DNA of 64,000 nucleotides from an uncultured Alistipes sp. (GTDB taxonomy: Bacteria > Bacteroidota > Bacteroidia > Bacteroidales > Rikenellaceae), in contig NZ_CAJTXD010000004.1 of the NCBI RefSeq assembly GCF_910580175.1, forward strand, positions 62,001 through 126,000, read 5' to 3'. Numbering within the stretch: position 1 is the first letter of the stretch; each line of letters begins with the position of its first letter. The notes beneath the pieces are model-generated. The model was given only the letters and a program-made list of their open reading frames with translations. It ran no database searches and was not told the origin of the DNA. Both the position numbers and the translations under genes were made by a program. This document shows positions 8,288 through 17,124 of the stretch, one piece after another.

Positions 8288-9400
8288 ATGAGTCAGCCGA
8301 AACATATCATTCTTTCGGGCGGCGGCACGGGCGGCCATATCTATCCCGCCGTGGCGGTCGCCGAGGCTTTGAAGCGCCGTTTGGGCGAGGCCGTGGAGTT
8401 GCTTTTCGTGGGTGCCGAGGGCAAGATGGAGATGGAGAAGGTGCCCGCGCTGGGCTACCGCATCGTCGGGCTGCCTATTGCGGGGTTGCAGCGGCGCCTG
8501 GAGTGGCGCAACCTGCTGGTGCCTTTCAAGGTGTGGCGAAGTCTCCGCAAGGCCCGCAGGACGATCCGCGACTTCGGCGCCGATGCGGTGGTGGGTTTCG
8601 GCGGGTATGCCAGCGCTCCGGTGCTGTGGGCCGCCCAGCGCATGGGCGTGCCGACGCTCATCCAGGAGCAGAATTCCTATGCCGGCGTGACCAACAAGAT
8701 ATTGGCCAAGGGCGCCCGGCGCATCTGTACGGCCTACGACGGGATGGAGCGTTTTTTCCCCGCCGGCAAGATCGTGTTGACCGGCAATCCCCTGCGCGGC
8801 CGTTTCTCCAAGCAGGGCGCCGACCGGGCCGAGGCGTTGCAGCACTATGGCCTGACGTCCGGCAAGCCGGTCGTGCTGGTGGTCGGCGGATCGCTCGGCA
8901 CGCGGTCGCTCAACGAAATGATGAAAGCATGGATTCTGTCGCTCGGCAGTGCTGAAGTTCCGGTGCAAGTGATTTGGCAGACAGGTAAATATTACGAGCG
9001 CGAGATGCGCGACTTCCTTGCGGCCCACCCGACGCCGGGAATCTGGCAGGGGGCCTTCATCGAGCGGATGGACTTGGCCTATGCTGCGGCCGATCTGGTA
9101 ATTTCGCGCAGCGGCGCCGGCACGGTGTCGGAGTTGTGCCTGGTGGCCAAACCGGTATTGTTCGTTCCCTCGCCCAACGTGGCGGAGGATCACCAGACCA
9201 TGAATGCCCGGGCTTTGGAACAGCAGGGGGCCGCCGTGCTCGTGCCCGATGCCGTGTGCCGCACCGAGGCGATGCCGCGGGCGCTGGAGCTGCTCGCCGA
9301 CAAGGAGGCGTTGCGGCGCATGAGCGAAAACCTCGAACGTTTGGCCAAGCCCCGTGCGGCGGAGGATATTGTGGATGAAATCATCGAATTGCTGAAGTGA
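8288..9400 (+). CDS. murG: UDP-N-acetylglucosamine transferase MurG
   Basis: MurG (GT28) adds GlcNAc to lipid I to form lipid II at the inner face of the cytoplasmic membrane. The 370-residue product has the N-terminal glycine loop GGGTGGHIYPAVAVAEAL, the second glycine motif VVGGSLGTRSLNE, and the UDP-GlcNAc-binding segment SRSGAGTVSEL with FVPSPNVAEDHQ following it. The length is typical. It overlaps murC by one base (TGATG), which implies coupled translation. Confidence 0.97.
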   Translation: MSQPKHIILSGGGTGGHIYPAVAVAEALKRRLGEAVELLFVGAEGKMEMEKVPALGYRIVGLPIAGLQRRLEWRNLLVPFKVWRSLRKARRTIRDFGADAVVGFGGYASAPVLWAAQRMGVPTLIQEQNSYAGVTNKILAKGARRICTAYDGMERFFPAGKIVLTGNPLRGRFSKQGADRAEALQHYGLTSGKPVVLVVGGSLGTRSLNEMMKAWILSLGSAEVPVQVIWQTGKYYEREMRDFLAAHPTPGIWQGAFIERMDLAYAAADLVISRSGAGTVSELCLVAKPVLFVPSPNVAEDHQTMNARALEQQGAAVLVPDAVCRTEAMPRALELLADKEALRRMSENLERLAKPRAAEDIVDEIIELLK

Positions 9401-10788
9401 TGGAATTTTCGAAAGTCTATTTTCTGGGCATCGGCGGCATCGGCATGAGCGCTCTGGCCCGTTACTTCCTCCACGAGGGCAGGCAGGTGGCGGGCTACGA
9501 CCGCACTCCCACCCGCCTGACGGCCGAACTCGAAGCCGAAGGCGCTGCGATCCATTATGACGACGACATCCGGGCCGTTCCGGCGCCGTTTCTCGATCCG
9601 CGCGATACGATCGTGGTCTATACCCCTGCTGTGCCGCAGGAGCACAGCGAGTTGCGTTATTTCCGCGAGCATGGCTTTACGATCGAGAAGCGTTCGCAGA
9701 TGCTCGGCCATCTCTCGGAGGGCAAATATGTGATGGCCGTAGCCGGTACGCACGGCAAGACGACCACTTCGACCCTCGTGGCGTGGCTCAATCGGAGGTT
9801 GACCGGCGGCGGTTCGGCTTTCTTGGGCGGCCTGTCCAAGAACTTCGGCGGCAACCTGGTGCTGGGCGCGGGCGCCCGACTGGCGGTCGAGGCCGACGAG
9901 TTCGACCGTTCGTTCCTGCGGTTGTTTCCCGATGTGGCGGTGGTCACGTCGGCCGATGCCGATCATCTGGACATCTATGGCACGCACGAGGCCGTCAAGG
10001 CAGCTTTCTCGCAGTTCGTGGGGCAGATCAAGAAAGGCGGCGCGCTGGTCATCAAGCAGGGGGTCGACATCGCGATCGACAATCCGGGCATCCGCGTCTA
10101 CCGTTATGCTTACGACACGCCGTGCGATTTTTATGCTCGCAACATCCGGTTGCTGGAGGGCGGATATTATCGCTACGATCTGGCGCTGCCCGACGGTGTG
10201 GTCGAGGGATGCACGCTGGGCATTCCCGGGTGGGTCAACATCGAGAATGCCGTGGCGGCCGTGGCGGCCGTGTGGTGTGCGGCGCAGGCTGAAGGGACGG
10301 CTCTCGACACCGGGAAGCTGCGCGAGGCGCTGGCCTCCTATTCGGGCGTCAAACGGCGCTTCGAATTCTATGTCAACACCCCCAGGCAGGTCTACATGGA
10401 CGACTATGCCCACCACCCGCGCGAACTCTGCGCGACGCTCACGTCGGTGCGCAAGATGTTCCCCGGGCGGCGGATCACGGCGCTCTTCCAGCCCCATCTG
10501 TATACGCGTACGCGCGACTTCTACGAGGGTTTTGCCGAGGCGCTGTCCCATGCCGACGAAGCGGTGCTGCTGCCGATCTACCCGGCGCGCGAGGAGCCGA
10601 TTCCGGGCATAACTTCGGAACTTATCGCCGAGCGGGTAACCGTGCCGTGCCGGATCGTCGACCGCGACAGACTGGCCGACGAAGTGGCGGCCATGGAGAC
10701 CGACGTGGTGGTAAGCTTCGGTGCCGGCAACATCGACGCCTGCTGCGAAGCCCTCGCCGAGAAACTGAAACTCAAAAGCGGACGATGA
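9400..10788 (+). CDS. murC: UDP-N-acetylmuramate--L-alanine ligase MurC
   Basis: MurC attaches L-alanine to UDP-MurNAc, the first peptide step of peptidoglycan synthesis. The protein (462 residues from the ATG) has the N-terminal Rossmann motif FLGIGGIGMSALARYFLHEG, the ATP loop AVAGTHGKTTTSTLVAWL near residue 116, the central EADEFDRSFL, and the C-terminal domain with DDYAHHPRE. The ATG overlaps the murG stop; a GTG three bases upstream is an alternative start. A 66-base gap separates it from the next gene, ftsQ. Confidence 0.97.
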   Translation: MEFSKVYFLGIGGIGMSALARYFLHEGRQVAGYDRTPTRLTAELEAEGAAIHYDDDIRAVPAPFLDPRDTIVVYTPAVPQEHSELRYFREHGFTIEKRSQMLGHLSEGKYVMAVAGTHGKTTTSTLVAWLNRRLTGGGSAFLGGLSKNFGGNLVLGAGARLAVEADEFDRSFLRLFPDVAVVTSADADHLDIYGTHEAVKAAFSQFVGQIKKGGALVIKQGVDIAIDNPGIRVYRYAYDTPCDFYARNIRLLEGGYYRYDLALPDGVVEGCTLGIPGWVNIENAVAAVAAVWCAAQAEGTALDTGKLREALASYSGVKRRFEFYVNTPRQVYMDDYAHHPRELCATLTSVRKMFPGRRITALFQPHLYTRTRDFYEGFAEALSHADEAVLLPIYPAREEPIPGITSELIAERVTVPCRIVDRDRLADEVAAMETDVVVSFGAGNIDACCEALAEKLKLKSGR

Positions 10789-10854
10789 TCCGGCGAGTCG
10801 GACGTTGGGCCGCTCCGCGCCGGCATCGTTGCGATGAATGGTTGTAGTAAGTAG

Positions 10855-11955
10855 TTGATTTTGGACAGGTATTTTCGATATGCGTGGTTGGCGCTCTTGT
10901 GGGCGGCCGTGGGCGGGTACCTGCTTGCGGCAGGCATCGCCGTACGCCGTGCCCGGGCCGTGCGTACGGTGTCGCACGTGGCGATCGAGGTCGTCGACAG
11001 CACGTCGCGGGGACACTTGGTCTCGACGATGCGCGTGCGCGAATGGATCGTCCGCAGCCGGATTCCTACGATCGGCACGGCAGTTGATACGGTCGACCTG
11101 ACAGGAATCGAGGCGTTGATCGCCTGCAACGGGTTCGTGGAGGATGTTGCCGCCTACGTTACCTATTCGGGCGAGTTGTGCGTCGAAATCAGCCAGCGCG
11201 AGCCGTTGTTGCGGCTGCTGACCGACGGGGTCAACAGTTACATTACGACTGAAGGGTATGTTTTCGTGGCGCCGCGGGCGTCGTCGTTGTACGTTCCGGT
11301 GGTCACGGGCAGTTACCGGCTGCCGATTCCTGCCGATTATGTGGGCGACATGCGTACGTATATCGACGGCAAGATCGAGGAGATACAGCATCGGATCGTC
11401 GAGTTGGAGCGCGAAAAATACCCGTTCTACAAGCGTGAGCGCGAGAACGACCGCCGCATTGCCGAGCTGGCCCGGCGGCGGGTGCGGCGCGGCTGGTTCG
11501 AGAGCGCCCGCCGGTTCGAGCAGCGGGTGGCCGAGTTGCGTCAGGAGAAGGCGCTGCTGCGGCGCAGCTACCGTTACGAAGCCCGCATGGTGCAGCAGGA
11601 GATCGACCGTTTGAGCGCCGAGCAGGAACGCGAGCGCGAACGGCAAAAAAAATTGGAGAAAAGCTACGAAGATTTGATGAAACTCCTTACCTTTGTAGAA
11701 ATTGTCGAGAAAGACCCTTTCTGGAGGTCGGAGGTGGTGCAGATCGTAGCCCGTTCGACCCCCGGCGGCGTCTTGGAGATCGACCTTGTGCCGCGCAGCG
11801 GCCGCCATACGATCCGTTTCGGCCGTCTGGAGCAGCCGGAGCGCAAACTCGACAAGTTGATGCGTTTCTATCGGGGCGGACTCTCGCGTACCGGGTGGGA
11901 CGAATACCGTACGATAGACATAAGATATAAGGATCAGGTGGTTTGCAGGAAATAA
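10855..11955 (+). CDS. ftsQ: Cell division protein FtsQ with a long charged insertion
   Basis: FtsQ is a bitopic divisome scaffold that links early and late division proteins. The 366-residue product has a short cytoplasmic N-terminus, one membrane helix (residues about 10-30), a POTRA-like region (about 40-120) and a C-terminal beta domain ending in SRTGWDEYRTIDIRYKDQVV, a pattern seen in Bacteroidota FtsQ. Between about 165 and 272 sits a highly charged, probably coiled-coil block (for example IEEIQHRIVELEREKYPFY and LSAEQERERERQKKLEK) that ordinary FtsQ lacks. The start codon appears to be TTG at 10855, with a second TTG at 10861. The position between murC and ftsA supports the call. Confidence 0.88.
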   Translation: MILDRYFRYAWLALLWAAVGGYLLAAGIAVRRARAVRTVSHVAIEVVDSTSRGHLVSTMRVREWIVRSRIPTIGTAVDTVDLTGIEALIACNGFVEDVAAYVTYSGELCVEISQREPLLRLLTDGVNSYITTEGYVFVAPRASSLYVPVVTGSYRLPIPADYVGDMRTYIDGKIEEIQHRIVELEREKYPFYKRERENDRRIAELARRRVRRGWFESARRFEQRVAELRQEKALLRRSYRYEARMVQQEIDRLSAEQERERERQKKLEKSYEDLMKLLTFVEIVEKDPFWRSEVVQIVARSTPGGVLEIDLVPRSGRHTIRFGRLEQPERKLDKLMRFYRGGLSRTGWDEYRTIDIRYKDQVVCRK

Positions 11956-11966
11956 AAGATTCAGTC

Positions 11967-13691
11967 GTGGAAAGAAAAAATTATACCGTTGCCGTCGATT
12001 TGGGTTCGTCGTCCGTCGTGGTGGCCGTCGGCGAGAAGCCTGCGGAGGGGCGGATGAACGTGCTGGCGCTCGTTTCGAAACCCGTCGAGGGCGTCAATGC
12101 CGGGCGGATAGACAACATCGAGCTGGTCAGCCGGGCCATCCGCGAGGCCGTTTCGGAGGTCGAGGAGCGGCTGGGCATCCGCATCACGGAGGCCTACGCC
12201 GGCATCTCGGGCGATTTCGTGCGCTGCGCCCGCCATACCGACCACGTGTATGTCTACGATCCGCAGACGGGGGTCAACCAGAAGGATGTCGATGCGCTGT
12301 TCGACCGCATGCGCAACGTGCAGGCTCCCGACGACGAGACCATCATGGAGCGCATCCCGCAGAACTATATGGTCGACGACAGCCAGGAGGTCAAGAATCC
12401 CGTAGGGTCGTTCGGCAAGAAACTTTCTTCGACGTTCAATTTCATCCTTTGCCACAAAACCCCCATTCAGCGGCTTGATATGGCCTTGAAGAGGTTGAGT
12501 ATCAAAATGTTGGGTGTCGTGTCCGATGCGTTGGCCACCCCCGAGGCCGTGTTGCTTCCCGAGGAGAAAGAGGAGGGTGTGGCCGTAGTCGACATCGGCG
12601 ACGGCGTGACGGACGTCACGGTTTATTATCGCAACGTGGTGCGTTACACCGTCTCCATCCCCATGGGCGCTTCGGCCATCAACCGCGACATCCGCACCAT
12701 GGGTGTGCCCGAGAAGCACGTCGAGAGTCTCAAGCGCAAGTACGGTTCGGCGGTGGCCGATCTGGCGCCCGAGGACAAGTTGATCCGTGTCAACGGTCGG
12801 ACGACGCGCGAGGCCAAGGATATTCTGTTGCGCAACCTCGCTACGGTAATCGAAGCGCGTGCTACGGATATCGCCGAGTTCGTGCAGCAGGAGATCAGGG
12901 ATTCGGGATATGCTTCGAAACTCGCTTACGGCATCGTGTTGACCGGCGGGTCGGCGCAGTTGAAAGATATCGACGAATTGTTCCGCCGCGTGACCGAGAT
13001 GGACGTGCGCATCGCGTTGCCCGATGCTGCCATTGACGAGGCATCCCGGGAGCGGGTCGCCAGTCCGGCGTTCTCTACGGCCGTGGGTATTTTGCTCAAG
13101 GGTGCGCGGCAGGGCGCATGCGCAGTGGTCGAGCATGTCTCGACGCCGACGCCTGCTCCGGCTTCGGATTCCGCTGCTGCACCTTCCGCTTCCCAGCCGG
13201 CTGTGCAGAGTTCCGCTCCGGCTTCCATCCCGCCCCGACAGACTCCGGCAGAGCGTCCGACGACGCTCCCGCGTCAGTCTGCGGAGCAGCCGCGCGGGTT
13301 CGCTCCGTCGCCGGCGCAGCCGACACAGCCTGAAGCCCGTTCTGCGGTGCATTCCGGACCCGCACCCCAGCCTGCCGCCCAGCCTCTCGCCCGGCCGGCG
13401 GCTCGCCCCGCAGCGCGTCCTGCGGCTCAGCCTTTCCGGCAGACGCCGCCGCGTATGGCCCAGCAGCCGGTGCCTCCCGCACCTGCGGCCCGGCCGATGG
13501 TCGCGCCCGGATTGCCGCCCGAACCCGATCCGATGCCTTATATCGAGGCCGAACCGCTCGCGGCGCCCGATTTTTCTGACGATTTCGCACCTGCCGACCC
13601 GAAGCGCAAGCGCGACTGGGGGTCGATTTTCCAGAAGGCGTTCGACAAGGTAAACAAGAGTTTTACGGCTGCCGAAGACGAAGAAATATAG
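11967..13691 (+). CDS. ftsA: Cell division protein FtsA with a long Pro/Ala-rich linker
   Basis: FtsA is an actin-like ATPase that tethers FtsZ filaments to the membrane. The conserved actin fold runs from the phosphate-1 motif VAVDLGSSSVVVAVGEK through VVDIGDGVTDVTVYYRN to the adenosine motif YGIVLTGGSAQLKDIDE. A low-complexity region of about 130 residues rich in Pro, Ala, Gln and Ser follows. The last 30 residues (KRDWGSIFQKAFDKVNKSF) look like the membrane-targeting amphipathic helix. I chose the GTG at 11967 because it places MERKNYTVAVDLGSS at the N-terminus; a TTG at 11943, overlapping the ftsQ end by 13 bases, is the alternative. Confidence 0.94.
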   Translation: MERKNYTVAVDLGSSSVVVAVGEKPAEGRMNVLALVSKPVEGVNAGRIDNIELVSRAIREAVSEVEERLGIRITEAYAGISGDFVRCARHTDHVYVYDPQTGVNQKDVDALFDRMRNVQAPDDETIMERIPQNYMVDDSQEVKNPVGSFGKKLSSTFNFILCHKTPIQRLDMALKRLSIKMLGVVSDALATPEAVLLPEEKEEGVAVVDIGDGVTDVTVYYRNVVRYTVSIPMGASAINRDIRTMGVPEKHVESLKRKYGSAVADLAPEDKLIRVNGRTTREAKDILLRNLATVIEARATDIAEFVQQEIRDSGYASKLAYGIVLTGGSAQLKDIDELFRRVTEMDVRIALPDAAIDEASRERVASPAFSTAVGILLKGARQGACAVVEHVSTPTPAPASDSAAAPSASQPAVQSSAPASIPPRQTPAERPTTLPRQSAEQPRGFAPSPAQPTQPEARSAVHSGPAPQPAAQPLARPAARPAARPAAQPFRQTPPRMAQQPVPPAPAARPMVAPGLPPEPDPMPYIEAEPLAAPDFSDDFAPADPKRKRDWGSIFQKAFDKVNKSFTAAEDEEI

Positions 13692-13756
13692 AATGGCGGG
13701 TGGCATGAATGAGCTGACCGCGAATTAATTTTCTTTTTACCTGCTTTTAACGACTT

Positions 13757-15070
13757 ATGACAGACGAATTGATGTCGGAGATCAAAGCGCCCCGTGCAAA
13801 TAACTCGATCATCACGGTAGTGGGGGTCGGCGGTGCCGGCGGCAATGCTGTGAACCACATGTGGAGCCTCGGCATCTGCGGTGTGTCGTTCATGGTTTGC
13901 AATACCGACCAGCAGGCGCTGGACAAAAGTCCCGTAGAGACCAAGATCCGGCTGGGCAGCGAGGGATTGGGCGCCGGCAACGACCCCGAGAACGGGCGCC
14001 GTGCCGCCGTGGAGACCTTGCCCGAAATCCGGCAGCACTTCGAAGCGGCGGGTACGCGCATGATCTTCATCACGGCAGGTATGGGCGGCGGCACCGGTAC
14101 GGGCGCTTCGCCCGTGATCGCCAAGCTGGCCAAGGAGATGGGGCTGCTGACCGTGGCCATCGTCACTTCGCCGTTGGCCGTCGAGGGGAAGATCCGTTAC
14201 GAGCAGGCGTTCCGCGGTATCGAGGAACTGCGGCAGAATGTCGATTCGCTGCTGATCATCAACAACGAAAACATCCTCGAAATCTACGGACGGCTCTCGC
14301 TCAAGCAGGCTTTCGGCAAGGCCGACGATATCCTGGCTTCGGCCGCCAAAGGCATCGCCGAAATCATTACCGTGGAGAGCGACTTGGTAAACGTCGACTT
14401 CGCCGATGTCTCGAAAGTCATGCGTTGCAGCGGCCGCGCCCACATGGCCGTGGCTACGGCCGAGGGCGACAGCAGGGCCGAGGCTGTGGCCGAGGCGTCG
14501 CTGCGGTCGCCGTTGCTGGATCACAACTTGATCTCGGGGGCCAAGAATATCTTGTTGAATATTTCTGTTGCCAATGCCGACGAACTGATGTACGAAGAGG
14601 TCGTGCGGATTCTGGAGTATATCCAGGCGCATGCCAGCGTGCAGGACGACGAGGGCGCCGTGCACAATGCCAACATCATCTGGGGTACGAGCGAAAAGCC
14701 CCAGTTGGGCAACGCCATCGAGTTGGTGGTGGTCGCCACGGGCTTCCAGAGCGAGGAGGTCAAGGAGGTGATGAAGCAGATCGCACCGGCCGTGATGCCG
14801 GCCAAGGAGGGCCAGACCGAATCGGTGCTGGAGCCGATCAAGCCGCTGGCGGCGAAGTCCGTGCCGCGGCCCGGCGAGCAGGTGGTGCTGGGCGCCAAGT
14901 CGACGCGCTACAACAACATCGACGCGCTGTTGTCCAAGCCGGCTTATCAGTCGCGCAATTCGAAGTTCATCGTCCAGATGTCGGGCGGCCGCAAGGAGGT
15001 GCTGCGCAACGATTCGGCCGCGACGCAGACCCCGGAGGAGAAGCCCGACGGCGGGTCGCTTTTCGATTAA
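13757..15070 (+). CDS. ftsZ: Cell division protein FtsZ
   Basis: FtsZ is the tubulin-like GTPase that forms the Z ring. The 437-residue product has the N-terminal GTP-binding motif VVGVGGAGGNAVNHM (about 21-35) and the tubulin signature GMGGGTGTGASPVIAKLAKE (about 108-127), followed by the T7-loop region NVDFADVSKVM. The C-terminal linker ends in a segment (NIDALLSKPAYQSRNSKF) that may be the FtsA-binding peptide, followed by about 35 further residues. It is separated from ftsA by 65 bases and from gldE by 16. Confidence 0.98.
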   Translation: MTDELMSEIKAPRANNSIITVVGVGGAGGNAVNHMWSLGICGVSFMVCNTDQQALDKSPVETKIRLGSEGLGAGNDPENGRRAAVETLPEIRQHFEAAGTRMIFITAGMGGGTGTGASPVIAKLAKEMGLLTVAIVTSPLAVEGKIRYEQAFRGIEELRQNVDSLLIINNENILEIYGRLSLKQAFGKADDILASAAKGIAEIITVESDLVNVDFADVSKVMRCSGRAHMAVATAEGDSRAEAVAEASLRSPLLDHNLISGAKNILLNISVANADELMYEEVVRILEYIQAHASVQDDEGAVHNANIIWGTSEKPQLGNAIELVVVATGFQSEEVKEVMKQIAPAVMPAKEGQTESVLEPIKPLAAKSVPRPGEQVVLGAKSTRYNNIDALLSKPAYQSRNSKFIVQMSGGRKEVLRNDSAATQTPEEKPDGGSLFD

Positions 15071-15086
15071 CCAACCGCACCCGAAC

Positions 15087-16364
15087 TTGGAACACGCTCC
15101 CTGGATCATATTCAACGGGTTCTCGACCCATATCGTCATACGTTGCGTCGCAACGTTGCTTCTGTTGTGCGTTTCGGCGCTCGTGTCGGGTGCCGAGACT
15201 TCGTTTTTCTCGCTTTCGCACAACGACGTGCAGCGATTCAAGCAGCGGACGAGCGCTTCGGCCGCCGCTGTCTTGAAATTGTTGGGCGATGTTGATTTTT
15301 TGTTGGCCACGATTCTGGTCATCAATAATCTGGTCAACATCTGCATTACCATATTCATGGCCGGCATCGTCGATGCCCTTTTCACGTTCACGCACCTGGA
15401 GTTCCTTTTCAAGACGGTCGTTGTTACGTTCTTCCTGCTGCTCTTCGGCGAAGTGTTGCCTAAGGTGTTGGCGCAGACTACGCCGGTAAAGTTCGCCCAG
15501 TTCGTGGCTCAGCCGTTGGCGGTGCTGCGGTGGGTGTTCTATCCGCTTTCCTACATCCTGGTGCATACGAGCAGCCGCATCAGCGAGAAAGCCTCGCACA
15601 AGAGCGAAATTTCGCTCGACGATCTGGCCGATGCCGTCGACATGACCCATACGGGCAACCCGGAGGAGCATGTGATGTTGTCGGGGATCGTGAATTTCGT
15701 CAACACCGAGGTGCAGGAGATCATGAAGCCCCGCGTGGACATCACAGCCGTCGAGTTGACCGACGATTACGAGAAAGTCAAGCGGACGATCATCGCGTCG
15801 GGATTTTCGCGCATTCCGGTCTTCGAGGAGGATATCGACAACATCCGGGGTACGCTTTATGTCAAGGATTTGTTGCCCTACATCAACAACGGCAACGAGT
15901 TCGGATGGCAGCAGTTGATCCGCAAGCCCTATTTCGTGCCGGAGCATAAGAAGATCAATGACTTGTTGGGCGACTTCCAGTCGAACAAGGTGCACATGGC
16001 TATCGTGGTCGACGAATACGGTTCGACGTTGGGTCTGGTGTCGCTGGAGGACATCATCGAGGAGATCGTCGGCGAAATTTCCGACGAAAGCGACAACGAC
16101 GAGAGTTTCTATACGCGTCTGGGGCCTAAAAGCTATCTTTTCGAGGGCAAGACCCATATCGGCGATTTCGAACGCATCCTGGCGCTCGACGAGGAGACTT
16201 TCTCCGACGTGCGGGGCGAGGCCGAGACCCTGGCCGGCCTGATGCTCGAACTCAAGCGCGATTTCCCGCGCAAGGGCGATGTCTTCACGTCGCACGACAT
16301 CCGTTTCACGATCAAGGAAACGGATGCGCACCGGATCGATAAGATACGCGTAGACATAAAGTAA
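15087..16364 (+). CDS. gldE: GldE-like CNNM/CBS/CorC-domain membrane protein
   Basis: The 425-residue protein has an N-terminal transmembrane CNNM-type domain with ALVSGAETSFFSLSHNDVQRF, a CBS-domain pair (from IMKPRVDITAVELTDDYE through AIVVDEYGSTLGLVSLEDII) and a C-terminal CorC/HlyC transporter-associated domain. In Bacteroidota this family is annotated as gliding-motility-associated GldE, although it is widespread in non-gliding gut species. Related proteins outside the phylum are linked to Mg2+/Co2+ handling. The start is TTG, the first reasonable start after ftsZ. A phosphopantetheinyl transferase gene follows, which from memory is a recurrent pairing. Confidence 0.85.
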   Translation: MEHAPWIIFNGFSTHIVIRCVATLLLLCVSALVSGAETSFFSLSHNDVQRFKQRTSASAAAVLKLLGDVDFLLATILVINNLVNICITIFMAGIVDALFTFTHLEFLFKTVVVTFFLLLFGEVLPKVLAQTTPVKFAQFVAQPLAVLRWVFYPLSYILVHTSSRISEKASHKSEISLDDLADAVDMTHTGNPEEHVMLSGIVNFVNTEVQEIMKPRVDITAVELTDDYEKVKRTIIASGFSRIPVFEEDIDNIRGTLYVKDLLPYINNGNEFGWQQLIRKPYFVPEHKKINDLLGDFQSNKVHMAIVVDEYGSTLGLVSLEDIIEEIVGEISDESDNDESFYTRLGPKSYLFEGKTHIGDFERILALDEETFSDVRGEAETLAGLMLELKRDFPRKGDVFTSHDIRFTIKETDAHRIDKIRVDIK

Positions 16365-16432
16365 CGAACGATTAAGCCTCGTCGTTCGGATTCAAGATTC
16401 CGGCTCTTACTGCGCATCAAAGTATATAAGTT

Positions 16433-17122
16433 GTGTTCCGCCTTATCGTTTCCCAGCCTCTTTCCGAGACCGAAATCGCGCTTCGGACTACGCCCGAGGA
16501 GCAGGCGCATGCCCGGACGTTCGGTTGTGTGCGCCGGCGTAGCGAATGGCTTTCGTGGCGGGCGATCGTGCGGCGCGAATTGTCCCGCGAATGGGTCTGC
16601 GACCCGGCCGGAATCCGGATCGGTTACGATGCGGCGGGTGCTCCGAGGGTCGAAATCCTGGAACTCCGAAAATCGGTTCCCGGATCGTCGGAGTCCGGAA
16701 TTCCGGGTTCGGGAGAGCAGGAAGCCGGGATGGCGGTTTCCGGAATTTCGGGTTTCATAGGTTGTGCTGTGCATGTCGCTGTGTCGCATTGCGAGGGCAG
16801 TATCGCTGTGGCTTTTGCCGACACGCCTTGCGCCGTCGATGTCGAATCGGCAGCCCGCGATTTCGGGCGGGTCGTTTCCCGTTATATGACCGTTGAGGAG
16901 CAGACTTTGTCGGACGTGCCGTGGTGGCCCGCCGTCGTGTGGTGTGCCAAGGAGACTCTTTACAAGTTCGCCGGGCGCTGCGAGTTGGATCTATTGCGCG
17001 ATTTGCGGATCGAGGAGGTCGATTTCCATACCGCTGCGCTCGTCGGTAGGATTTGCGGCGGCGAGGCGTTGCGGCTGCATTTTTTGCAGCTTGGAGGCCG
17101 TATCATCGTCTTTTTGTCTTGA
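16433..17122 (+). CDS. 4'-phosphopantetheinyl transferase superfamily protein
   Basis: This family moves the phosphopantetheine arm of CoA onto carrier proteins such as ACP. The 229-residue product shows the Sfp-type motifs: HVAVSHCEGSIAVAFA (residues about 114-129), CAVDVES (about 133-139) with the Mg-binding acidic pair, and WCAKETLYKF (about 170-179). The start is GTG. Between the N-terminal half and the SH motif lies a Gly/Ser-rich segment (about residues 80-106) that breaks the usual spacing and contains the palindrome CCGGAATTCCGG at DNA level. The next gene starts two bases after the stop. Confidence 0.85.
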   Translation: MFRLIVSQPLSETEIALRTTPEEQAHARTFGCVRRRSEWLSWRAIVRRELSREWVCDPAGIRIGYDAAGAPRVEILELRKSVPGSSESGIPGSGEQEAGMAVSGISGFIGCAVHVAVSHCEGSIAVAFADTPCAVDVESAARDFGRVVSRYMTVEEQTLSDVPWWPAVVWCAKETLYKFAGRCELDLLRDLRIEEVDFHTAALVGRICGGEALRLHFLQLGGRIIVFLS

Positions 17123-17124
17123 TT

